DNA of 64,000 bases, from the NCBI RefSeq assembly GCF_001936475.1, contig NZ_MSPQ01000009.1:1-64000 (forward strand), written 5' to 3'. Origin of the DNA: Algoriphagus marinus (lineage in GTDB: Bacteria; Bacteroidota; Bacteroidia; Cytophagales; Cyclobacteriaceae). Under the pieces are notes generated by a model. It was given only the letters and a program-made list of their open reading frames with translations, was not told the DNA's origin and did no database searches. Positions 34,701 through 42,678 of the stretch are shown here, piece after piece. Position 1 is the first letter of the stretch. Every line of letters starts with the position of its first letter. The translations under genes were made by a program, and so were the position numbers.

Positions 34701-35591
34701 TTAATAAGATTCGTGGCTATCTGATGGTAAAACCAGAATGATTTCACCTGATTTTTTGTAATCAGGATTTAAGGTATCCAGTTGATCTTGGGTGACAGTA
34801 TGGATATTCAACATCTTCAATTCCGGAAACTCCTTTTTCAAATACCATAAAATACCTTCTCCATCTTTGGAATGGTAAGAACCATTCACATGTAATATTT
34901 TATGACCTGCTGAAATAGAAGGAAAAAGTGATTCAGCCATCGTAGCATCTTTCAAGGCCTGCGCCTGAACCATAAAATCTGTATTCATAGGCCCTCCATG
35001 CATCATGTCTTTCATGGCAATGTAACCTGGCATGGACATATCAATCTCAAAAGGCAAGCGAGCAAAATATGATTTTGCTTCAAGACTTAAGCTATCTAAA
35101 GATGTAATGCCTGATCTGCTCACTAATGAAGCATATTTCCTAGGAACATTACTTGCAATGAATTTCAGATTATGATCTTTGGCAAATTGCATCAGAGGAC
35201 GATAATCAGTTTTATAATTATTCCAAAGCTTTGCTTCTGTCTCAAAATTCTTTTCGGTCATTTTCCCCGCAAACCATTCATCGATATTGAGTTGATCATC
35301 ACGCTCAAAAAACTCAGCAGCTAATACCAACTCGGGGTCATTTGCCGCCATTCCTTTTAAAACCTGCAATTGCAGCCAATGTGCCAGGCTATTATTATGC
35401 AATTCACCAAAAAAAGTAATATCTACTTTTTGGGTTCTCTTGAGTACATCCTGAAATTCTAACTTCTTCCCATCATTCGAAAAAAACTGGTACGCTTCAC
35501 CTTGTGCTAGGGCATTTAAACAGAATGAAAAATTAGTAGAAGTTATAAATGAAACGATCAGAATAATTTTTATCACTTTAAGCATAATCAT
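34701..35591 (-). CDS. ChaN-family haem/iron-regulated protein
   Basis: A 296-residue exported protein of the ChaN family (formerly DUF399). An N-terminal signal segment (VIKIILIVSFITSTNFSFC) is followed by VDITFFGELHNNSLAHWLQLQVL, where the E-x-H-x-x-x-x-H-x-x-x pattern is the family hallmark. HVNGSYHSKDGEGILWYL is the second conserved segment. ChaN from Campylobacter binds two haems; here haem or iron binding is inferred from the family. The start overlaps folB by 14 bases. Confidence 0.88.
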   Translation of the reverse strand: MIMLKVIKIILIVSFITSTNFSFCLNALAQGEAYQFFSNDGKKLEFQDVLKRTQKVDITFFGELHNNSLAHWLQLQVLKGMAANDPELVLAAEFFERDDQLNIDEWFAGKMTEKNFETEAKLWNNYKTDYRPLMQFAKDHNLKFIASNVPRKYASLVSRSGITSLDSLSLEAKSYFARLPFEIDMSMPGYIAMKDMMHGGPMNTDFMVQAQALKDATMAESLFPSISAGHKILHVNGSYHSKDGEGILWYLKKEFPELKMLNIHTVTQDQLDTLNPDYKKSGEIILVLPSDSHESY

Positions 35592-35943
35592 CAGGGTATT
35601 GGATTTGAACTGCAGAAAATTTCACCAAACCTCCTAAGGAGGGGTGATGTTTTTTCAGGGTGATTTTTATGCTTTTAACATCAGGATAAACTTTTAAAAT
35701 ATCTTCTACGATTAGATGTCCAAGATGCTCTAGCAACTTCACCTTTACCTCCATTCGAGCTTTGATTAGTTGGTACAGCTTTGCATAATCTACTGTATAT
35801 TTTAATTCATCCTTTTTCATAGCTTCCGAAAAATCTGTGGTAAGTTCCAAATCGAGTGTAAAGCGATTACCGAGGATTGATTCTTCGGGGTAAGCTCCAT
35901 GATAAGCATGAAATTCTATCCCCTCAAGTGTGACCTTACCCAT
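35578..35943 (-). CDS. folB: dihydroneopterin aldolase
   Basis: A 121-residue enzyme of the FolB family. It cleaves 7,8-dihydroneopterin to hydroxymethyl-dihydropterin and glycolaldehyde in folate synthesis. EFHAYHGAYPEESILGNRF holds the catalytic/binding Glu, and ITLKKHHPSLGGLVKFSAVQI carries the catalytic Lys. Length is normal. The start touches the stop of the DivIVA-like gene, so it is translated in that operon. Confidence 0.93.
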   Translation of the reverse strand: MGKVTLEGIEFHAYHGAYPEESILGNRFTLDLELTTDFSEAMKKDELKYTVDYAKLYQLIKARMEVKVKLLEHLGHLIVEDILKVYPDVKSIKITLKKHHPSLGGLVKFSAVQIQYPDDYA

Positions 35944-36929
35944 TAGTCGAATTGATCAAAAAAGGATCCAGATTCATTTTTGGGATCCTCCGGTTTCTTT
36001 TTCTGACTTTCCTCAGGGACACTTTCTTCTGATTTAGGGATTTCTTCTTCCTTAATTTCTATCTCTGCCACCTCTTCTTGAATCCCCTCTACGGCTGCTG
36101 ATTCCTCCACAGCGATTTCTTCAATTTCGACTTCAGCTTTCACTTCGATAGTTTCCTCTTCAACGGGAATCTCCATATCCGGTGAATCATCATGGATTTC
36201 AAGATCCAATTCTTCTTCGATTACTTCCATTTCTGCTAAAGGATCTGATTCATCGATAATTGGCGGAACAAATTCATTGCTTACTTCTGGTGCCAGATTA
36301 GCTAGATTCGCAAAGGTGAAGGCCTGTGATCTACTAAGCTCTTCGATCGCTCTTTGATGCGCTTTAGCATCAATACGGGAAAAATGAGCTTCTGACAGAT
36401 CGATTTGATTTAGGGCATCTTGAGCAATTCGTTTAAGGCTTTTTACCATTGCCTCCCTTTGGTCAGCCAAACCTTCATAGGATCTTACCAAACCCTGCAT
36501 GCTCTCTCTTAGCTCAACGATTGTTTCCTTGGCTTTCGTTTCGGCAGCTGAAATGATGGTTGCTGCATCTTGCTCAGCGATTTGCCTAGCAGAAGCTAAA
36601 ATTTTATTTGCATGATTTGTTGCAGATTCTGCAGACTGGTTCGCTTCAGCTATAATCAGATCTGCGGCCTCATTTGCTTCTTCTATGATTGAAGCTCCGG
36701 TATCTTCGGCAGTTTTGAGAGTTCTGAAAAGCGAATCTTCTACATCTTTCAAGCGCTTAGCTTCTGCTTCTGTATTTTGGAGTTTGGTTTTCAAGTCCAT
36801 ATTCTCCTTGTGAAGAGCATCTACCACCTCACTGATCTCCTCTAAAAACGAAGTAACTTCTTTCTTTTCAAAACCTCTAAATCCGGTTTCGAATGACTTT
36901 TGCCTAATAGCTGCTGGTGTGATCTTCAT
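35943..36929 (-). CDS. DivIVA-domain coiled-coil protein
   Basis: A 328-residue cytoplasmic protein. Residues 1-60 have the DivIVA membrane-sensing start (ITPAAIRQKSFETGFRGFEKKEVTSFL). A long coiled coil follows to about 170, rich in Ala/Glu (NEAADLIIAEANQSAESA). The C-terminal 120 residues are acidic and low-complexity (repeated VEIEE/EEIPK). DivIVA proteins mark curved membrane and recruit partners; in Bacteroidota their partner is unknown. It lies between a WD40 gene (four bases upstream) and folB. Confidence 0.88.
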   Translation of the reverse strand: MKITPAAIRQKSFETGFRGFEKKEVTSFLEEISEVVDALHKENMDLKTKLQNTEAEAKRLKDVEDSLFRTLKTAEDTGASIIEEANEAADLIIAEANQSAESATNHANKILASARQIAEQDAATIISAAETKAKETIVELRESMQGLVRSYEGLADQREAMVKSLKRIAQDALNQIDLSEAHFSRIDAKAHQRAIEELSRSQAFTFANLANLAPEVSNEFVPPIIDESDPLAEMEVIEEELDLEIHDDSPDMEIPVEEETIEVKAEVEIEEIAVEESAAVEGIQEEVAEIEIKEEEIPKSEESVPEESQKKKPEDPKNESGSFFDQFD

Positions 36930-36932
36930 GGG

Positions 36933-37847
36933 TTAATTATCTGAAATTTGCCAAATAGAAATACTTCGGTCATCGGAGACAGAGATAATATTTCCCTGAT
37001 AAGTACTCCAGACCACTTTATTTATGGAAGTGCCATGTCCGGCATTTCTTGCTTTGTCGATTACTTTTAAGAGTTTTTGTTCGGCCACATCCCAAATCTT
37101 CATGGACTTATCCATGGAGCATGAAACGAAAAGTCTTCCGTCTTCCTTGAAAGATATGTAATTAATGGCATACATGTGAGCCACAATATTCTGGATTTGG
37201 TTGTAATTGGAACTATCCCAAAACTTCAATTGAGCATCTCTTCCTCCACTTATCAATAAGTCTTCACTGGGAGAATAGCTTAGTGCAAATACTGAATTGG
37301 TATGAGTTGCGAGATTTGCAATGGGCTGAAAATCATTTGCAATATCCAAGATTTTGATGGAGTGATCACTTAGTCCCACTGCAAGATGTTTTTTATCAGT
37401 AGCAACAGCAAAGACACGAATACTTTTCGAGCTTAGTTTAATATGCTTGCGGATTGCTCTTTTTTCTATATCTACTATAGTAAGGACACCGTCCCCGGTA
37501 CCCACATATACTTCGTTTCCAATTATTTTGATATCAAAAATTGCCTGATCGGTAAGTTTTAAAGACCAGATTTCAACATTGTCATTGAGGTCGATTACAT
37601 GAATTCCCTCGAAATTATGCCCTATAAAAAGCAAATTCCTGACATGATCAATCGCAAGTGCATAGACAGAATTATTCAACTTGGCGATCAATTTACCATC
37701 TTTTGGAAAATCAAGATCCCATTCTACTACCATTCCATCTCCTGAGCCTGTATAAAAAAAACGAGGGTCACTTCCTTCTGTCAAAGCGTAAATGCAATCG
37801 TTGTGACCGATTAGCGTATGTAATTTATTAACTTCAATTTTTCCCAT
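36933..37847 (-). CDS. WD40-repeat protein
   Basis: A beta-propeller protein of about 304 residues with about seven WD40-like repeats; clear ones include THTNSVFALSYSPSEDLLISGG, AHMYAINYISFKEDG (ends FVSCSMDKSMKIWD) and NIISVSDDRSISIWQIS. There is no signal peptide, so it is cytoplasmic, probably a scaffold. I start at ATG 37847 (MGKIEVNKLHTLIGHND). The open frame extends 45 bases farther upstream but would then overlap the divergent phosphopantetheinyl transferase gene. It precedes the DivIVA-like gene by three bases. Confidence 0.87.
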   Translation of the reverse strand: MGKIEVNKLHTLIGHNDCIYALTEGSDPRFFYTGSGDGMVVEWDLDFPKDGKLIAKLNNSVYALAIDHVRNLLFIGHNFEGIHVIDLNDNVEIWSLKLTDQAIFDIKIIGNEVYVGTGDGVLTIVDIEKRAIRKHIKLSSKSIRVFAVATDKKHLAVGLSDHSIKILDIANDFQPIANLATHTNSVFALSYSPSEDLLISGGRDAQLKFWDSSNYNQIQNIVAHMYAINYISFKEDGRLFVSCSMDKSMKIWDVAEQKLLKVIDKARNAGHGTSINKVVWSTYQGNIISVSDDRSISIWQISDN

Positions 37848-37882
37848 ATATTGCTGCGAGACTAAGGTTACCCTTTTGGCCG

Positions 37883-38512
37883 ATGCAAACAAAAATAGAA
37901 AAAATTGACTCTTACTCAGCCTTGGCCATCAAGATAATTGAATCCCATGAAGTCGCGGATTTAGATTTTCTGAGTTTTCGGGAAAAATTAGCCTATTCAA
38001 ACATCTCACATCCTGAAAAACGAAAAGAATGGGCATCTTCGAGAAAAGCTATTTTTGACGCACTGCAATCTCTACATATCCCCTATCCTGGATTTTTTAA
38101 AGATGAGCATGGGAAGTCTCAATCAATGAACGGGGCCGGATTTGTATCCTTAACTCATACTTCGGGATATGCTGCTGCGATCTACCACAGAAACACACCA
38201 GTGGGAATTGATATGGACCACATTCGGGAAAAAATTCTTCGGATAGGCTTTCGATTTTTGGATCCTTCGGAACTGGATTACTTGGAAAAAGACCCATTGC
38301 ATTACACTATAGCATGGTCTGCTAAAGAATCTATTTTTAAATGTCAAGGAAAAAAAGGGGTATCATTTAGGGAAAATATTTTACTGGAACCATTTGATTC
38401 AAAAGCCACTACAATAAAAGGTAAAATACGAGGAACGGATTTTGCAGACCATCACTATCAGGTCAACGTTCGGGTAATTGATCAAACTGTGCTCACTTAC
38501 ACTACTTGGTAA
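37883..38512 (+). CDS. 4'-phosphopantetheinyl transferase
   Basis: A 209-residue Sfp/AcpS-superfamily enzyme that moves phosphopantetheine from CoA to a carrier-protein serine. The Mg2+ site is VGIDMD (107-112) and the second motif WSAKES (145-150) with FKCQGKKG after it. SLTHTSGYAAAIYH is the substrate-contact strand. The length suits a Sfp-like member serving fatty-acid or secondary-metabolite carriers. It is divergent from the WD40 gene. Confidence 0.9.
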   Translation: MQTKIEKIDSYSALAIKIIESHEVADLDFLSFREKLAYSNISHPEKRKEWASSRKAIFDALQSLHIPYPGFFKDEHGKSQSMNGAGFVSLTHTSGYAAAIYHRNTPVGIDMDHIREKILRIGFRFLDPSELDYLEKDPLHYTIAWSAKESIFKCQGKKGVSFRENILLEPFDSKATTIKGKIRGTDFADHHYQVNVRVIDQTVLTYTTW

Positions 38513-38600
38513 TATGAAATCGAGTAGATCGCAGAACATCACACAGGGAAATGGTTATCTAGGGCATTTCAATATGACCTCTAAAAAAAAATATAAACAC

Positions 38601-39176
38601 ATGAAAAAGCTAATTTTCTTTTTCCTTTCTTTTATTCTATCGCTCTCACTTTCAGCACAGACGCTTCCAGAGGTTTCACTCACAGATGCTGTCACAGGTG
38701 GTACGGTAAAAGTTTCCAGCAAATCCGGAGATAAAGGGTTGGTTATTATTTTTCATTCCTTAGGCTGCCCATTTGCGAAAATGTATGAGTCTCGAATCAA
38801 AGATTTAAGGGTTCGATTTCAGAGTCAAGGGATCAATATTATTCTCGTAAACCCAGAAATTGGAAACAGTCCTGACGAGCAAACCCCTTTAAAGAACTTT
38901 ATAGATCAAAGCGGAATCAATACTGCGTATTTGATTGATGAAAAGCAGGAATTAACGAAGCTGCTTCAGATTTCCAAAATACCGGAAGCAGTTCTGCTGA
39001 CGAGGGGTGCAGATGGTTTGAAGGTTCGATATCGAGGCGCCATAGACAATAATCCACAGGCAGAAACGAGTGTATCAGATCGTTATTTAGAGCGAGCGAT
39101 GAATCAAGTGCTACGTGGAGAAGATCCAACACCTTCCCAAGTCAGAGCTGTAGGTTGTAATATTCGAACTTTCTAA
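38601..39176 (+). CDS. secreted redoxin/thioredoxin-like protein
   Basis: A 191-residue exported protein. Signal peptide MKKLIFFFLSFILSLSLSAQ, then a thioredoxin-fold domain of the AhpC/TSA-redoxin type: VIIFHSLGCPFAKMYESRI holds the single N-terminal cysteine. PEAVLL is the cis-Pro region. The frame opens 123 bases farther upstream inside other sequence, but the ATG at 38601 begins a perfect signal peptide. It may defend the envelope from oxidants. It is convergent with the SirB1-like gene, four bases overlapping. Confidence 0.87.
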   Translation: MKKLIFFFLSFILSLSLSAQTLPEVSLTDAVTGGTVKVSSKSGDKGLVIIFHSLGCPFAKMYESRIKDLRVRFQSQGINIILVNPEIGNSPDEQTPLKNFIDQSGINTAYLIDEKQELTKLLQISKIPEAVLLTRGADGLKVRYRGAIDNNPQAETSVSDRYLERAMNQVLRGEDPTPSQVRAVGCNIRTF

Positions 39177-40015
39177 GCCTCCAGAAGTGCTATTAGCTCT
39201 CGAACTTCCCCCACTTTATCTTGCTCCCCCAATTTTTCAAAAGCTTGTCCCAAATTTCTGAGCATTCTTAGAATAATGGCTAAGTGGGAACAAGGCTCAA
39301 AATACTCATCACGAGGTTCGATTTTCAAATGCTCTAAATAGTTTGAAACATCTTTTCGACCGAATATCAACCCCTTATTGAAGGCATTGATGTAAAAATT
39401 ATAATCTTCAGATTTGTATGTAAGGACAAACAGATTTGGAAGATTCACTCCGTAGATTGGAAGTCCAAGTTTTCTGGCAACTAATAGATAAATAGAGCAT
39501 AGCGTCAGTGGATTTCCGCGTTTGGAGTCCAAAACTGAAGAAAGCATACTATTCGCAGGGGAATGAAAGTTTTTGGTATTCGCAGAAAAACGAAGGGTGT
39601 TGAAAAGAACATTATTAATAATCCTTACTTGATCATAGGGAGGAAGATCATTTTTAAAAGCTGTCCAAACCTCAAAGTAGATTTGATGCATATCTGCATT
39701 TAGCTTTTCAAATTCTATATCAGGATATTGATAAGTGTTAATGATCCAAAGCCCAGCAAGCAGATCCCGGTCCTCTGTATTTTTCCAATCTTCTAATCTT
39801 TGCTTCAAAAGTGAAAACTGGAGATCATGAACAAGCTCCTCAATTTCCTTTTGGATTTCCGGATTGAAACTGTTTTCCCATTTTTTTTCCAAAAACGGAA
39901 TGATCTCAGTACCCAAGGAAAGAATCCTATCCCGCACATGTGACCGAACTTCAAAGTCAGAATCATCAAGTAACGATACCAATGCATTCAATTCACTGGA
40001 GGTCAAATCACTCAT
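39173..40015 (-). CDS. SirB1/transglutaminase-core-2 family protein
   Basis: A 280-residue soluble protein. The N-terminal 75 residues form HEAT-like helices (LLDDSDFEVRSHVRDRI). The transglutaminase-like core follows with SVLDSKRGNPLTLCSIYLLVARKLGLPIYGVNLP, where the Cys and the later His (SHL) suggest the papain-like triad. SirB1 family members have TPR-like tails; their substrate is unknown. It stands alone downstream of the carboxylase gene. Confidence 0.86.
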   Translation of the reverse strand: MSDLTSSELNALVSLLDDSDFEVRSHVRDRILSLGTEIIPFLEKKWENSFNPEIQKEIEELVHDLQFSLLKQRLEDWKNTEDRDLLAGLWIINTYQYPDIEFEKLNADMHQIYFEVWTAFKNDLPPYDQVRIINNVLFNTLRFSANTKNFHSPANSMLSSVLDSKRGNPLTLCSIYLLVARKLGLPIYGVNLPNLFVLTYKSEDYNFYINAFNKGLIFGRKDVSNYLEHLKIEPRDEYFEPCSHLAIILRMLRNLGQAFEKLGEQDKVGEVRELIALLEA

Positions 40016-40067
40016 AGGTATGGGCTTTGCAATGTTTTTAAATCGTAAATAATTTACGAAAAATTAC

Positions 40068-41696
40068 TTAAGTCTGGATCACACCCACATTAAACCGTTC
40101 GCTAATCGGAGCATGATTGGCAGCTTCTATCCCCATACTGATTACTTTTCGGGTTTCCCTAGGATCAATCACTCCATCTACCCATAGTCGAGAAGCTGCA
40201 TAATATGGGCTCAATTCCTCGTTGTATTTATCCCTTATTTCATCCAAAAGGATTTTTTCATCCTCAGGGGAAATTACCTGACCTTTCTTTTTTAAGGAAG
40301 CTACTTTTATCTGGAGCAATGTTTTCGCTGCTGAAGCACCGGACATTACGGCCATTTGGGCTGTAGGCCAGGAATAAATCAATCTAGGATCATAGGCTTT
40401 ACCACACATGGCATAATTACCTGCCCCATAAGAGTTACCAAGAACTATAGTGAATTTTGGCACAACTGAATTCGCCATCGCGTTGACCATTTTTGCACCA
40501 TCTTTGATGATCCCTCCATGCTCGGCTTTGCTTCCCACCATAAATCCACTTACATCCTGAAGAAACAGCAACGGGATTTTTCGCTGATTACAATTCATGA
40601 TAAATCGTGCTGCTTTGTCTGCTGAGTCTGAGTAAATCACCCCACCCATTTGCATTTCACCCTTAGCAGTTTTGACTATTTTACGTTGATTAGCAATGAT
40701 CCCTACAGCCCAGCCATCTATTCTGGCCGTACCACAAATCAGCGTTTTTCCATAATCTTTTTTATACTCATCGAGCTCTCCGCCATCAACCAAACCGCTA
40801 ATCACCTCATTCATATCATAAGGCTTTACTCGCTCCATTGGAAAAATATCAATAAGCTTTTCGGCGGAAATAGCCGGTTCCTTCGGCTCAGCCCTATCAA
40901 AACCTGCAGTCTGATTATGTCCGAGCTTTTCAAAAATTTTCTTAATCGCATCAAGACAATCTTGATCCGAATCGTATTTATTGTCAGTCACTCCTGAAAT
41001 CTCACAGTGAGTAGTAGCGCCTCCCAGGGTTTCATTGTCAACAGACTCTCCGATTGCTGCTTTAACTAGATATGAACCCGCCAAGAAAATGGAACCTGTC
41101 TTATCGACGATCATAGCCTCATCCGACATAATAGGTAAATAAGCGCCCCCTGCAACACAGCTCCCCATAATTGCGGCAATCTGTACAATACCCATAGCAG
41201 ACATCTTCGCATTGTTTCGAAACTGTCTTCCAAAATGTTCTTTGTCTGGAAAAATCTCATTCTGCATCGGAAGAAAAACCCCAGCACTATCCACCAAATA
41301 GATGATTGGCAAATGATTCTCCATTGCTATCTCTTGGGCCCGGAGATTCTTTTTGGCAGTCATAGGAAACCAAGCACCGGCCTTGACAGTGGCATCATTA
41401 GCCACTATCACACACATTCTATTCTTTACATATCCAATGCCTGTCACGACTCCTGCAGATGGGCATCCTCCCTCCTCTTCGTACATTCCATATGCAGCAA
41501 AAGCACCAACTTCCAAAAAATCAGAATCTTCATCAATAAGATAATTAATTCGTTCCCTTGCGGTTAGCTTCCCTTTTTCATGCTCTTTTTTGATTCTGCT
41601 CAATCCTCCTCCCAACTTCACTTGCTCATACTTAGTTTGGAGGGTTTTTAAAAGTTGCTCCATCGTTTCGGGTTTTTGGGTAGTATTTGGGTTCAT
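40068..41696 (-). CDS. acyl-CoA carboxylase carboxyltransferase (beta) subunit
   Basis: A 542-residue biotin-dependent carboxyltransferase of the propionyl-/methylcrotonyl-CoA carboxylase beta family. It moves carboxylate from biotin to an acyl-CoA. The N-terminal domain has KLTARERINYLID and GSCVAGGAYLPIMSDEA with acyl-CoA loops (SVDNETLGGATTHCEISG); the C-terminal domain has DVSGFMVGSKAEHGGIIKDGAKMV and IVLGNSYGAGNYAMCGKAYDPR. The short insert after GGATTHC suggests the methylcrotonyl or geranyl type rather than propionyl, but this is not certain. The alpha subunit is not in the window. Confidence 0.93.
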   Translation of the reverse strand: MNPNTTQKPETMEQLLKTLQTKYEQVKLGGGLSRIKKEHEKGKLTARERINYLIDEDSDFLEVGAFAAYGMYEEEGGCPSAGVVTGIGYVKNRMCVIVANDATVKAGAWFPMTAKKNLRAQEIAMENHLPIIYLVDSAGVFLPMQNEIFPDKEHFGRQFRNNAKMSAMGIVQIAAIMGSCVAGGAYLPIMSDEAMIVDKTGSIFLAGSYLVKAAIGESVDNETLGGATTHCEISGVTDNKYDSDQDCLDAIKKIFEKLGHNQTAGFDRAEPKEPAISAEKLIDIFPMERVKPYDMNEVISGLVDGGELDEYKKDYGKTLICGTARIDGWAVGIIANQRKIVKTAKGEMQMGGVIYSDSADKAARFIMNCNQRKIPLLFLQDVSGFMVGSKAEHGGIIKDGAKMVNAMANSVVPKFTIVLGNSYGAGNYAMCGKAYDPRLIYSWPTAQMAVMSGASAAKTLLQIKVASLKKKGQVISPEDEKILLDEIRDKYNEELSPYYAASRLWVDGVIDPRETRKVISMGIEAANHAPISERFNVGVIQT

Positions 41697-41816
41697 AGTT
41701 TTTATTCAGTTCTTATTTTCAAACTCTATTTATCTTCAAAGAGTTTGGGTTTGAAGATAAACAAAAGCCCTTTCTCAGAAGGAAAAAGGGCTAAATGATT
41801 CTATTTAAAGTGTTTA

Positions 41817-42617
41817 TTATTTTGATTCAATCGCTTCTTTATAATCACGAATTGATCTATATATAGCTGAAGCCATGTATTCTTTTCCAGCGTCGCTCAT
41901 CAAGAATCGTTCTTCTTCGGAATTGGACAGGAATCCAAGTTCCACCAATACTGAAGGCATAGATGGAGTCCAAAGCACATAAAAAGGACCTTGCTTCACT
42001 CCTCTACTTTTTCTTCCAACACGATCCCGAAATTGCGTTTCGATCTGATCTGCAAGAGAGACAGAATTTTCGAAATGCGCCTTCGACATCAGGTTAAACA
42101 TCATATATGATTCTGGAGAAGTAGGATCAAAACCTTCGTAATTTTCTTCGTAGTTATCTTCCAAAAGAATCACCGAGTTTTCCCTTTTCACTATATCAAA
42201 GTTAGCATCCAGATACTTGGTACCCATTACAAAAGTCTCGGTGCCAAAAGCTGATTTATTTGGTGCCGAATTAGAATGGATGGAAACAAAAAGATCCGCT
42301 TTATTATTATTTGCAATCTGAGGTCGTTCTTTTAAGGAAGGAAAACTATCATCCTTGCGAGTGTAGATCACTTCTACATCCGGCATATTTTCTTTGATAT
42401 ACTTACCTACCAGAAGAGTTACCGCGAGATTGATATCTTTCTCCCTTGACCTAGAACCGAGATTTCCAGGATCTTTCCCCCCGTGACCAGCATCCAAAAC
42501 GATTTTTTTCATCCTAAATGCAGGCATCATCGTTTCGTTTGGAATATATCCTCCAAATAGGAAAGGCGTTAATAAAACTAAAGTCAGAAGAAATTTTTTG
42601 TTTTTGGACCGTACCAT
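41817..42617 (-). CDS. N-acetylmuramoyl-L-alanine amidase (amidase_3)
   Basis: A 266-residue zinc amidase that cleaves peptidoglycan between MurNAc and L-Ala, active in the periplasm. Zinc ligands are His45 (LDAGHGGKDPG), Glu59 (SREKDINLA) and His114 (VSIHSNSAP). The catalytic Glu226 is in VLVELGFLSN. A signal segment (KFLLTLVLLTPFLFGG) is present. I start at ATG 42617; the open frame runs upstream into the divergent lptD region and its extra 60 residues look spurious. Confidence 0.92.
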   Translation of the reverse strand: MVRSKNKKFLLTLVLLTPFLFGGYIPNETMMPAFRMKKIVLDAGHGGKDPGNLGSRSREKDINLAVTLLVGKYIKENMPDVEVIYTRKDDSFPSLKERPQIANNNKADLFVSIHSNSAPNKSAFGTETFVMGTKYLDANFDIVKRENSVILLEDNYEENYEGFDPTSPESYMMFNLMSKAHFENSVSLADQIETQFRDRVGRKSRGVKQGPFYVLWTPSMPSVLVELGFLSNSEEERFLMSDAGKEYMASAIYRSIRDYKEAIESK

Positions 42618-42678
42618 GAGGGCAATAAAATTAACTTTACACGAAATTTCACTCAAATTAAATAAAGCGTAGGCAGCA

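Noticed and set aside
38478..38600. 41-residue extension of the redoxin-like protein
   Set aside because: It overlaps the phosphopantetheinyl transferase end and would bury the signal peptide that begins at 38601.
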